Assembly (NCBI GenBank): GCA_037444625.1
Contig: JBBIMA010000003.1
Location: 44,444-108,443 of the forward strand
Length of the DNA: 64,000 nucleotides
Direction of reading: 5' to 3'
DNA from: DTHT01 sp037444625
GTDB lineage: Bacteria; Acidobacteriota; Terriglobia; Bryobacterales; Bryobacteraceae
Shown: positions 8,229 through 16,225 of the stretch, piece after piece
How positions within the stretch are numbered: position 1 is the stretch's first letter
Layout of the letters: every line of letters starts with the position of its first letter
Notes under the pieces: generated by a model
Told to the model about the DNA's origin: nothing
Database searches by the model: none
What the model saw: only the letters and a program-made list of their open reading frames with translations
Translations under genes and position numbers: made by a program

Positions 8229-8627
8229 ATGCCGGCCTCCTACGCCGAGCTGTACTTCCCGGTGCTGCTCCAGGCCCTGATCGCCATGGCTGTGGCGGCG
8301 GGCATGCTGGCCGCCTCCGCCCTGCTGGGCAAGCGGGTGCGAGATCGCGCCAAGGAGTCCCCTTACGAGTGCGGCATGACGCCGGTGGGCAGCCCCCGCG
8401 AGCGATTCAGCGTGAAGTTCTACCTGGTGGCGATGGTCTTCATCCTGCTGGACGTGGAGGCTGTCTTTCTGTATCCCTGGGCGGTGGTCTACAGGCAGCT
8501 TCGCCTGTTCGCCTTCCTGGAGATGGCCCTGTTTCTGGCCCTCATCCTGGCGGGCTTCTTCTATTTCTGGAAGAAAGGAGCGCTGGACTGGTCGCGGGAG
8601 GACGGCTCGGATCCGGCGCGCGAATAG
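8229..8627 (+). CDS. nuoA: NADH-quinone oxidoreductase subunit A
   Basis: 132-residue membrane subunit of complex I (P-module base). Three hydrophobic helices are visible, with the family motif ESPYECGMTPVGSPRERFSVKFYLVAMVFILLDVEAVF, including the conserved Cys-Gly loop and the Asp/Glu-containing second helix. It is first of twelve nuo genes on this strand and abuts nuoC with no gap. nuoB, which normally follows nuoA, is absent here. Expression is from the promoter at 8185-8214. Confidence 0.97.
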   Translation: MPASYAELYFPVLLQALIAMAVAAGMLAASALLGKRVRDRAKESPYECGMTPVGSPRERFSVKFYLVAMVFILLDVEAVFLYPWAVVYRQLRLFAFLEMALFLALILAGFFYFWKKGALDWSREDGSDPARE

Positions 8628-9122
8628 ATGCTGCCCCCGCCCCTGCAAGCCATCCCCCTGCTCGCCGAGCTGGAGCGCCGGGAGCCCGCGGCCCTGCTGG
8701 AAGGCAAGCTGGATCGGGGCGAGCTGACGCTGGTCATCGAGCCGGGCAAGATCCTCGAGGTCTGCCGGCACCTCAAGCAGGAAGGGGGGTTCCGGCGCCT
8801 GAGCAGCATCACGGCGGTGGACTGGCATCCGGCGGCGCCCCGCTTCGAGGTGGTCTACCACCTGCATAACCTCGAGGCCAACCAGCGCCTGCGCCTGAAG
8901 TGCCGGCTGGAGGAAGGCGCCGAGCTGGACTCGGTCACGCCGGTCTGGCGGGGAGCCGACTGGTACGAGCGCGAGGTCTGGGATCTGTTCGGCATCCGGT
9001 TTCGCAATCACCCCAACCTGCGCCGCCTGCTGCTGCCCGAGGACTGGAGCGATCACCCCTTGCGCAAGGACTTCCCGGTGCACGGCCGCCGGTACGATTA
9101 CGGCGAAGAGGGCGCCCCATGA
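8628..9122 (+). CDS. nuoC: NADH-quinone oxidoreductase subunit C
   Basis: 164-residue hydrophilic subunit of the complex I Q-module (30-kDa subunit family). The C-terminal signature DWYEREVWDLFGIRFRNHPNLRRLLLPEDW followed by HPLRKDFP is intact. The ATG begins directly after the nuoA stop, and the gene overlaps nuoD by ATGA, implying translational coupling. It is a separate polypeptide, not fused to NuoD as in enterobacteria. No nuoB lies between nuoA and this gene. Confidence 0.97.
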   Translation: MLPPPLQAIPLLAELERREPAALLEGKLDRGELTLVIEPGKILEVCRHLKQEGGFRRLSSITAVDWHPAAPRFEVVYHLHNLEANQRLRLKCRLEEGAELDSVTPVWRGADWYEREVWDLFGIRFRNHPNLRRLLLPEDWSDHPLRKDFPVHGRRYDYGEEGAP

Positions 9123-10333
9123 GCAACGCCCGGCCCGAACCTCCCGAGGAGCCGCCGGCCGGCGCCGCGCCCCGCCGGCTCACGCTGAACATGGGACCGC
9201 AGCATCCTTCCACCCACGGGGTGCTGCGCCTGGTGCTGGATCTGGACGGGGAGACCGTGGTGCGGGCCGAGCCCGAGATCGGCTTCCTGCACACCGGCAT
9301 CGAAAAGGAGTTCGAGCAGAAGCTCTACCAGCAAGGCGTCACCCTGACCGATCGGGTGGATTACCTGGCCCCCCTGTCGAACAACCTCTGCTACTGCCTG
9401 GCGGTCGAGAAGCTGCTGGGGCTGGAGATCCCGCCCCTGGCCCGCTGGATGCGGGTCATGCTCACCGAGTTGACCCGCCTGAACAGCCACCTGGTCTGGT
9501 TGGGCACCCACGCCCTGGACGTGGGGGCCATGAGCGTCTTCCTGTACTGCTTCCGCGAGCGCGAAGACATCCTGCGCATCTTCGAGATGTTCTCCGGCCA
9601 GCGCATGATGACCAGCTACTTCCGCATCGGCGGCCTGGCCCTGGCGCCGCCGCGCGGCTGGCATCATCCCGTCCGGCGTTTCATCGAGGCCTTCCCCTCC
9701 CGGGTGGACGAGTACGAAGAGCTCCTCACGCGGAATCCCATCTGGCTGCGGCGCACCCGGGGCGTGGGGCGCGTGCCCCTGGCGGATCTGCTGGATCTGG
9801 GCGTCACCGGCCCCATGCTGCGCGCCGCCGGGCTGGCCTGGGACATCCGCAAGGCCGAGCCCTACTCGGGCTACGAGCAGTTCCAGTTCGAGATTCCCAC
9901 CCGCACGGAGAGCGACGTCTACGCGCGCTATCAGGTGCGGCTGGAGGAGATGCGGCAGAGCGCGCGGATCGTCCGGCAGGCGCTGGAGGGCATGCCCTCG
10001 GGCCGGCATGTGGCCGACGCCCCGCATGTGGTCTTGCCCGATCGCGAGAAGATGAAGACCCAGATGGAAGCCCTCATCTACCACTTCAAGATCGTCACCG
10101 AAGGCTTCCGCGTGCCGCCCGGGGAGGTCTATCAGGCGATCGAGTCGCCCCGGGGCGAACTGGCTTACTACATCGTGAGCGACGGCAGCGCCAAGCCCTG
10201 GCGGGTTTACATGCGCACGCCCAGCTTCGGCAATCTGCAATGCCTGCCCCGGATGATCGAAGGGGGGCTGATCGCCGACGTGGTGGCCGGGATGGGCAGC
10301 CTGGATTTCGTGTTGGGAGACGTGGACCGGTGA
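9119..10333 (+). CDS. nuoD: NADH-quinone oxidoreductase subunit D
   Basis: 404-residue 49-kDa-type subunit that lines the quinone site together with NuoB. It starts at ATG 9119, which overlaps the nuoC stop; a longer frame from 8900 is ruled out because it reads through nuoC. The motif NMGPQHPSTHGVLRL near the N terminus and HTGIEKE, DRVDY and the C-terminal LGDVDR mark the family. The quinone-site histidine in GPQHPSTHG is conserved. It overlaps nuoE by GTGA. Confidence 0.97.
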   Translation: MSNARPEPPEEPPAGAAPRRLTLNMGPQHPSTHGVLRLVLDLDGETVVRAEPEIGFLHTGIEKEFEQKLYQQGVTLTDRVDYLAPLSNNLCYCLAVEKLLGLEIPPLARWMRVMLTELTRLNSHLVWLGTHALDVGAMSVFLYCFREREDILRIFEMFSGQRMMTSYFRIGGLALAPPRGWHHPVRRFIEAFPSRVDEYEELLTRNPIWLRRTRGVGRVPLADLLDLGVTGPMLRAAGLAWDIRKAEPYSGYEQFQFEIPTRTESDVYARYQVRLEEMRQSARIVRQALEGMPSGRHVADAPHVVLPDREKMKTQMEALIYHFKIVTEGFRVPPGEVYQAIESPRGELAYYIVSDGSAKPWRVYMRTPSFGNLQCLPRMIEGGLIADVVAGMGSLDFVLGDVDR

Positions 10334-10830
10334 AGTTCTCCGAGCAGACGGAAGCCAAGCTCGAACGCCTGCTGGCGGGTTTCCCGCCGGACCGCAAGCG
10401 GGCGGCTCTGGTGCCCATGCTGCTGTTCATCCAGGACGAGGTGGGCGCGGTGACGCCCGAGGTCGTCGAGGAGGTTTGCCGCCGCTTGCAGATCGCGCCC
10501 CTGGAGGTCGAGGAAGTCCTCAGCTACTACTCGATGCTGCGCCGTCGGCCGGCCGGGCGCTACCACCTGCAAATCTGCACCAACATAAGCTGTATGCTGG
10601 TGGGAGGGGCGGAGCTGTTCCGGCACGCCTGCCGCAAGCTGGGCATCGGCAACCACGAGGTGAGCGAGGACGGGCTGTTTTCGCTGGAGGAGGTCGAGTG
10701 CATCGGCGCCTGCTGCTGGGGTCCGGCCATGCAAGTTAACTACGAGTTCCGGCACCGGATGACCCCCGAGGAATTCGACCGGCTGGTCGAGCAGCTCCGC
10801 CGGAACGCCTCTTCCCAGGCCCCCGAGTGA
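10330..10830 (+). CDS. nuoE: NADH-quinone oxidoreductase subunit E
   Basis: 166-residue 24-kDa-type subunit with a thioredoxin-like fold carrying the N1a [2Fe-2S] cluster. The ligands are visible as C83-x4-C88 and C124-x3-C128 (CTNISC and CIGAC). The start is the GTG at 10330 that overlaps the nuoD TGA; translation from 10240 would read an Arg/Gly-rich shadow of nuoD. An ATG three bases after the stop begins nuoF. Confidence 0.96.
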   Translation: MKFSEQTEAKLERLLAGFPPDRKRAALVPMLLFIQDEVGAVTPEVVEEVCRRLQIAPLEVEEVLSYYSMLRRRPAGRYHLQICTNISCMLVGGAELFRHACRKLGIGNHEVSEDGLFSLEEVECIGACCWGPAMQVNYEFRHRMTPEEFDRLVEQLRRNASSQAPE

Positions 10831-10833
10831 GCC

Positions 10834-12138
10834 ATGCTGCACCCGGAACCCCATCCCCTGGAAGTGACGGTTCTGACGCGGCGCTTCCGTCTGCCGAACT
10901 CGGCCTCGATCGAGGTCTACCTGGCCACCCGGGGCTACGAGGCGTTCCGCAAGGCCCTGGCTCTGACGCCCGAGCAGATCATCGAGGAGGTCAAGAAATC
11001 CAACCTGCGCGGGCGGGGCGGCGCGGGCTTCCCCACCGGGCTGAAGTGGAGCTTCGTGCCCCGCGGGACCGCCCGGCCCAAGTACGTGGTGGCCAACGCC
11101 GACGAAGGGGAGCCCGGCACCTGCAAGGACCGCCTGTTGATGCAGTACGACCCGCACGCCCTGATCGAGGGCATGCTCATCGCCGGGCGGGCGGTGGAGG
11201 CCTCGGCCGGCTACATCTACGTCCGCGGCGAGTACCGCTATCTGATCGAGATCCTGGACAGGGCGATCGAGGAGGCGCGCGGGCGGGGCTTTCTGGGCCG
11301 AAACATTCTGGGCAGCGGCTGGGATTTCGACCTGCACACCCACTCGGGCGCCGGCTCCTACGAATGCGGCGAGGAATCGGCCCTGCTGGAATCGCTCGAG
11401 GGCAAGCGGGGCGTGCCGCGCATCCGCCCGCCCTTCCCGGCCACCGCCGGCCTGTTCGGCTGTCCCACCGTGCTGAACAACGTGGAGACCTTCTGCGCCG
11501 TGCCGCCCATCCTGCTGGAGGGCGGGGCGGCCTTCGCCGCCCTGGGCACGCCGCGCAACGGCGGCACGCGGCTGTTCGCCATCTCGGGACACGTGCGGCG
11601 GCCGGGCGTTTACGAACTGCCCATGGGTTTCAACCTGCTGCGCATGATCGAGGAAGTGGCCGGGGGAGTGAGGGAGGGACGGAAACTCAAGGCGGTGATT
11701 CCGGGCGGCTCCTCCTGCCCGGTGCTGCGGGCCGAGGAGTGCGATCTGGCCATGGATTTCGACAGCGTGGCGCGGGCCGGCAGCATGCTCGGTTCGGGCG
11801 GGGTCATCGTCATGGACGAGACGACCTGCATGGTCAAGGCGGCGGCGCGCATCCTGCGTTTCTACGCCCACGAGAGCTGCGGCTTCTGCACCCCTTGCCG
11901 GGAGGGCACCGCCTGGCTGGCCAAGGTTCTGGCCCGCCTGCACGAGGGCGGCGGGCGAGCCGAGGACATCGCAACCGTCCGGGAGACGGCGCGCAACATG
12001 CTCGGCCGCACCTTCTGCCCGCTGGGCGATGCGGCCGCCATGCCGGCCCTGTCCTTCGTCGAGAAATTCCGGGAGGAGTTCGAGGCGCACCTGGAGGGCA
12101 GGCCCTGTCCTTTCGAGGAGGTGGCGGCGCATGCCTGA
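10834..12138 (+). CDS. nuoF: NADH-quinone oxidoreductase subunit F (NADH/FMN-binding)
   Basis: 434-residue 51-kDa-type subunit that oxidises NADH with FMN and holds cluster N3. Visible motifs are GRGGAGFPTG (60-69, FMN/NADH loop), the NADH-site phrase YECGEESALLESLEG, and the [4Fe-4S] ligands ESCGFCTPCREG at about 348-356 with a distant Cys near 395. Length is normal. It overlaps nuoG by 8 bp. Confidence 0.97.
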   Translation: MLHPEPHPLEVTVLTRRFRLPNSASIEVYLATRGYEAFRKALALTPEQIIEEVKKSNLRGRGGAGFPTGLKWSFVPRGTARPKYVVANADEGEPGTCKDRLLMQYDPHALIEGMLIAGRAVEASAGYIYVRGEYRYLIEILDRAIEEARGRGFLGRNILGSGWDFDLHTHSGAGSYECGEESALLESLEGKRGVPRIRPPFPATAGLFGCPTVLNNVETFCAVPPILLEGGAAFAALGTPRNGGTRLFAISGHVRRPGVYELPMGFNLLRMIEEVAGGVREGRKLKAVIPGGSSCPVLRAEECDLAMDFDSVARAGSMLGSGGVIVMDETTCMVKAAARILRFYAHESCGFCTPCREGTAWLAKVLARLHEGGGRAEDIATVRETARNMLGRTFCPLGDAAAMPALSFVEKFREEFEAHLEGRPCPFEEVAAHA

Positions 12139-14206
12139 AGCCGTCCGGTTGACCATTGACGGCCGCACCGTGGAGGTCGAGCCGGGCACCCTGGTGATCG
12201 AGGCCGCCCGGCGGGTCGGCATTCGGATCCCGAGCTTCTGCTACTACGAAGGCCTGTCGCTGGCCGGGGCCTGCCGGATGTGCCTGGTGGAGGTCGAGAA
12301 GGCGCCCAAGCTGCAAACCGCATGCACGCTGGTGGCCGCCCCCGGCATGGTGGTGAGGACCGACACGCCGCAGGTGGCCGAGGCGCGGCGGGCCATGGTC
12401 GAGTTCCTCCTCACCAACCATCCCCTGGATTGCCCGGTCTGCGACAAGGGCGGCGAGTGCGAGCTCCAGGACATGGCCTTCGCCTACGGCGCGGCCGAGA
12501 GCCGGTACGCGGAGGCCAAATACCACGTGCCCGAGCGGGCGTTCTCCCCTGTGGTTTACTACGACCGGCCGCGCTGCATCCTTTGCTACCGCTGCGTGCG
12601 GGTGTGCGAGGAGGGCATGGGCGTGGGCGCGCTGGGCGTGATCAACCGCGGCGGGCGCAGCGAGATCGCGCCCAACCGCGGAGACCGGCTGGAGTGCGAC
12701 GAGTGCGGCGCCTGCATTGACATCTGCCCGGTGGGCGCGCTGACCAGCGGCATGTACCGCTACCGGACGCGTCCCTGGGAAATGCAGCACGTGGGGACGA
12801 TCTGCGCCCATTGCTCTGACGGCTGCAAGACGACCCTGGGCGTCTATCACAACGACATCATTCGGGGAAACAACCGGGACCGCTCGGGCCTCAACGGCGA
12901 ATTCCTCTGCCTCAAGGGGCGCTACGCAGCCGACTTCGTGGACCACCCCGAACGCCTCCGCTCGCCCCTGGCCCGCCGCGACGGCCGGCTGGCGCCGGTC
13001 TCCTGGGCCGAAGCGCTCGCCCTGGCCGCCGAGCGCATCCGCCGGGCGGTCGAAAGGGGCGGTCCGATCGGTATCATCGGCTCCAACCACACCACCAACG
13101 AGGAGAACTACTACCTTCAGAAGCTCGCCCGGCAGGGCCTGGGCACCCGGAACCTGGACCATCACCGGACCGGCGACGTGCCCGCGCTGATGGCGGCGCT
13201 GGGCGGCCGGCCGGGCGGCGAGGCGACCCTCGCCGAGCTGTACACGGCGCGCGCCGTGCTGGTGGCGGGCAGCGATCTGGCCCAGCAGCACCCGCTGCTT
13301 TCCTGGCAGATCCGGGCCGACTGGCGGCATCATCAGGCGCATCTCTACGTGGTGACGCGCGGGCCGGTGCGCGAGGACCGCTACGCCCTGCGCTCCCTGC
13401 GCGTCTCTCCGGGCGAGGAACTGGCGGGCGTCATCTCGCTGGCCGAGGAGCTCAAGCGCGAGCCCCAGTTGGTGGTGGTTTTCGGCGACGCCATCCAGGG
13501 AGGCGACGTCGCGCGCCTGGTCGAGTTCGGCGACTCGCTGAACATTCCCGTCAAGTACGTCTGCCTGGTGGACTACTCGAACTCGCGCGGGGCGGCCGAC
13601 ATGGGCCTGTTGCCCGATTTGGGGCCGGGTTACCAGCCGCTGGCCGAGCCGGGCCTCAGCCTGGCCGAGATGCTGGCGGCCGAGGATCTGGAGGTGCTCT
13701 GGGTGGTGGGCGCCAACCCGCTCAAGGACGGGCGGCGCGCGCCGCCGGGCGCCTTTGTGCTGGTGCAGGATCTGTTCTTGACCGAGACCGCGCAGGCGGC
13801 CGACCTGGTGCTGCCTGCGGCCTCAGCCTACGAGAAGACGGGAACCGTGACGAACGTCTGCGGGCAGGTACAGCGATTGCGGCCCGCCGTCAGCCGTAGC
13901 GGCGTCAAGACCGACCTGGAGATCTTCGGGCTGCTGGCGCACCGGCTGGGGCTGGACCTGGGTCCGGCCACGCCCGAAGCGGTGTTGAGCGAAATCCTGG
14001 CCACGACGCCGGGCTACGACCTGCCGCTCGATCTGCTGGCGGCCGGGGTGAGCCTTCAGACCCGCCCGGTCGCAGGCGCTGCGGCCTCGCGCCGGGGCGA
14101 GGTGCGATCGGCCGGAGACACCTTGTTCACCTCGGGCACCTTGGGGCGTTACGCCGACATTCTCAGCCGGGTCGAGGAAGCCCCGGGCGGGCTCTACCGC
14201 GGGTGA
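12131..14206 (+). CDS. nuoG: NADH-quinone oxidoreductase subunit G
   Basis: 691-residue 75-kDa-type subunit. The start ATG 12131 lies inside the end of nuoF; the frame from 12029 is a nuoF shadow. N-terminal ferredoxin-like ligands C37, C48, C51 and C65 (N1b) are followed by the DCPVCDKGGECELQD segment (N5), RCILCYRCVRVC and CDECGACIDICP (N4). A further motif C-x2-C-x3-C-x27-C (CAHCSDGC then FLCLKGR) is the N7 cluster site, found only in some bacteria. The rest (from about residue 280) is a degenerate molybdopterin-oxidoreductase domain. It overlaps nuoH by GTGA. Confidence 0.97.
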   Translation: MPEAVRLTIDGRTVEVEPGTLVIEAARRVGIRIPSFCYYEGLSLAGACRMCLVEVEKAPKLQTACTLVAAPGMVVRTDTPQVAEARRAMVEFLLTNHPLDCPVCDKGGECELQDMAFAYGAAESRYAEAKYHVPERAFSPVVYYDRPRCILCYRCVRVCEEGMGVGALGVINRGGRSEIAPNRGDRLECDECGACIDICPVGALTSGMYRYRTRPWEMQHVGTICAHCSDGCKTTLGVYHNDIIRGNNRDRSGLNGEFLCLKGRYAADFVDHPERLRSPLARRDGRLAPVSWAEALALAAERIRRAVERGGPIGIIGSNHTTNEENYYLQKLARQGLGTRNLDHHRTGDVPALMAALGGRPGGEATLAELYTARAVLVAGSDLAQQHPLLSWQIRADWRHHQAHLYVVTRGPVREDRYALRSLRVSPGEELAGVISLAEELKREPQLVVVFGDAIQGGDVARLVEFGDSLNIPVKYVCLVDYSNSRGAADMGLLPDLGPGYQPLAEPGLSLAEMLAAEDLEVLWVVGANPLKDGRRAPPGAFVLVQDLFLTETAQAADLVLPAASAYEKTGTVTNVCGQVQRLRPAVSRSGVKTDLEIFGLLAHRLGLDLGPATPEAVLSEILATTPGYDLPLDLLAAGVSLQTRPVAGAAASRRGEVRSAGDTLFTSGTLGRYADILSRVEEAPGGLYRG

Positions 14207-15399
14207 AGGCCATGGAGTACTACCTGATCAGCGCGGCCAAGGCGGCGATCCTGATGGGCGGCCTGCTGCTGACCCTGCTGTACCTGCAATGGATCGAGCG
14301 CAAGGTGATCGCACACGTGCAGGTGCGCATCGGCCCTTCGCGGGTGGGCCCCCACGGGCTGTTGCAGCCGGTGGCGGATTCTCTCAAGCTGCTGCTCAAA
14401 GAGGACCTGATCCCGCCCCACGTCAACAAGTTTCTCTACCTGCTGGCGCCCTTCCTGGCGGTGACGCTTTCGCTGCTGTCGTTCGCGGTGATCCCCTTCG
14501 GTCCGGAGATCGAAGTGCTGGGCGTGCGCACGCGCATGCAGCTTGCCGACCTGGACATTGCGGTGCTGTTCGTGCTGGCGGTCTCCTCGCTCACCGTCTA
14601 CGCGGTGGTGCTGGCGGGCTGGTCCTCCAACAGCAAGTACCCCTTGCTGGGCGGGCTGCGCAGCGCGGCCCAGATGATCAGTTACGAGCTGCCCCTGGCG
14701 CTGGCGGTGGCGGCCCCTTTGCTGCTGGCCAACAGCCTGAACTTGCGCGAGATCGTCGAGCGGCAGGAGGGCTTCTATCTGGGCCTGCTGCCCCGCTGGA
14801 ACCTGCTGCACCTGCCCGCCCCGCAATTGTTGGGCTTCCTGCTGTTCGGCGTGGCGATGTTCGCCGAGACCAACCGCATCCCCTTCGACCTGCCGGAGGC
14901 CGAGAACGAGCTGGTGGCCGGCTTCCACGCCGAGTACAGCGCCATGAAGTTCGCCGCCTTTTTCATGGCCGAGTACGCCAACATGATCACGGTCTCGGCC
15001 ATGGCCACGCTGCTGTTTCTGGGCGGTTGGCTGCCGCCGCTGCCCGCCCGCTGGGGCGCCGACCTGCTGCCGGCGCTGGCGGCGGCCGGGGCGGGCGCGC
15101 TCGCCCTGTACCACGGCTTGCATCCGGCCCGCCCGCGCGACCGGCGCACCCTGCCGGCCGCGGCGGCCGGTTTCTTCGCTCTGGCCGTGCTGTTGCTGCT
15201 GCCGCCGCTTCGGCCCGTGCTGCTGCCGCTGTTCTGGTTCCTGGCCAAGGTGGGCTTGCTGCTGTGGGTCTTCATGTGGGTGCGCGGAACGCTGCCGCGC
15301 TTTCGCTATGATCAACTGATGCGCTTCGCCTGGGGGTTCCTGTTCCCGGCGGCGGTGCTGAACCTGCTGGCCACCGGCCTGCTGGTGGCTCTGTTTTAG
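14203..15399 (+). CDS. nuoH: NADH-quinone oxidoreductase subunit H
   Basis: 398-residue membrane subunit (ND1 family) with about eight or nine helices that joins the quinone chamber to the proton channels. Family motifs include YLQWIERKVIAHVQVRIGP near the N terminus, ETNRIPFDLPEAENELVAGFHAEYS in the middle and MWVRGTLPRFRYDQLM at the end. The GTG at 14203 overlaps the nuoG stop and is chosen by analogy with the other GTGA couplings in this operon; ATG 14212 (395 residues) is equally possible. nuoI, expected next, is missing. Confidence 0.96.
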   Translation: MKAMEYYLISAAKAAILMGGLLLTLLYLQWIERKVIAHVQVRIGPSRVGPHGLLQPVADSLKLLLKEDLIPPHVNKFLYLLAPFLAVTLSLLSFAVIPFGPEIEVLGVRTRMQLADLDIAVLFVLAVSSLTVYAVVLAGWSSNSKYPLLGGLRSAAQMISYELPLALAVAAPLLLANSLNLREIVERQEGFYLGLLPRWNLLHLPAPQLLGFLLFGVAMFAETNRIPFDLPEAENELVAGFHAEYSAMKFAAFFMAEYANMITVSAMATLLFLGGWLPPLPARWGADLLPALAAAGAGALALYHGLHPARPRDRRTLPAAAAGFFALAVLLLLPPLRPVLLPLFWFLAKVGLLLWVFMWVRGTLPRFRYDQLMRFAWGFLFPAAVLNLLATGLLVALF

Positions 15400-15406
15400 G
15401 CGTGCC

Positions 15407-15910
15407 ATGGACGGTCTTCTGTTCTTGATCTTCGCGGCGATCGCCGTGGTGTCGGGGCTGAACGTGGTGCTTCAACGCCAGCCGATCGCCAGCGCGCTGT
15501 CGCTGGTGGCGGTGATGGGTTCGCTGGCCATGCTGTACCTGCTGTTGGGCGCGCAGTTCATCGCCGCCGTGCAGGTGATCGTCTACGCGGGCGCCGTGAT
15601 GGTGCTGTTCGTCATGGTGATCATGCTGCTCAACGCCGGCCGGGAGCGCTCCGCGGGCGCCTCGCTGATGGCCTCGGCGCTGGGCGTGCCGCTGCTGGCC
15701 GGACTGGCGGCCGCACTGGCCTATGTGATGCTGCTGGCCTTTCCCGATCCCCGGCCGGTGCGCTTCGGGGAGTTCCGCGAGGGCGGGGCGGCGCAGGTGG
15801 GCTACGCGTTGTTCACCCGCTACCTGCTGCCTTTCGAGCTGACCTCGGTGCTGGTGCTGATCGCCATCCTGGGCGCGGTGGCGCTGGCCTGGCGGGAGGG
15901 GCGCAAGTGA
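15407..15910 (+). CDS. nuoJ: NADH-quinone oxidoreductase subunit J
   Basis: 167-residue ND6-type membrane subunit with five predicted helices. The family motif FIAAVQVIVYAGAVMVLFVMVIMLL (third helix, with the pi-bulge region YAGAVMVLF) is clear. The start ATG 15407 lies 8 bp after the nuoH stop, where nuoI would normally be inserted. The end overlaps nuoK by GTGA. Confidence 0.96.
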   Translation: MDGLLFLIFAAIAVVSGLNVVLQRQPIASALSLVAVMGSLAMLYLLLGAQFIAAVQVIVYAGAVMVLFVMVIMLLNAGRERSAGASLMASALGVPLLAGLAAALAYVMLLAFPDPRPVRFGEFREGGAAQVGYALFTRYLLPFELTSVLVLIAILGAVALAWREGRK

Positions 15911-16221
15911 GCGCCGCGGGCGTGCCGCTGGCCTGGTATCTGATCTTGGGGGCGGTGCTGTTCGCCCTGGGAGCGGCGGGCTTCCTGTTCCGGCGCAACA
16001 TCATCACCATGTTCATGGCCATCGAGCTGATGCTGAACGCCGTCAACCTGACCTTCGTCGCCCTGGCTTACTACCTGGGGCAGGTGGACGGGCTGGTGCT
16101 GGCGTTTTTCGTCATGGTGGTGGCGGCGGCCGAGGCGGCCGTAGGACTGGCCATCATCCTCACCGTCTTCCGCAACCGCGCGTCGCTCGGCATTGACGAG
16201 GTGCAGTCGCTGAGGAACTGA
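15907..16221 (+). CDS. nuoK: NADH-quinone oxidoreductase subunit K
   Basis: 104-residue ND4L-type membrane subunit with three helices. Conserved glutamates in helix 2 (MAIELMLNAVNL) and helix 3 (VAAAEAAVGLAI) sit on the proton route. The GTG start overlaps the nuoJ stop; nuoL follows after 4 bp. Confidence 0.96.
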   Translation: MSAAGVPLAWYLILGAVLFALGAAGFLFRRNIITMFMAIELMLNAVNLTFVALAYYLGQVDGLVLAFFVMVVAAAEAAVGLAIILTVFRNRASLGIDEVQSLRN

Positions 16222-16225
16222 AGCG

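Noticed and set aside
10207..12222. 671-residue minus-strand frame across nuoE/nuoF
   Set aside because: Shadow of conserved complex I genes; low-complexity composition.
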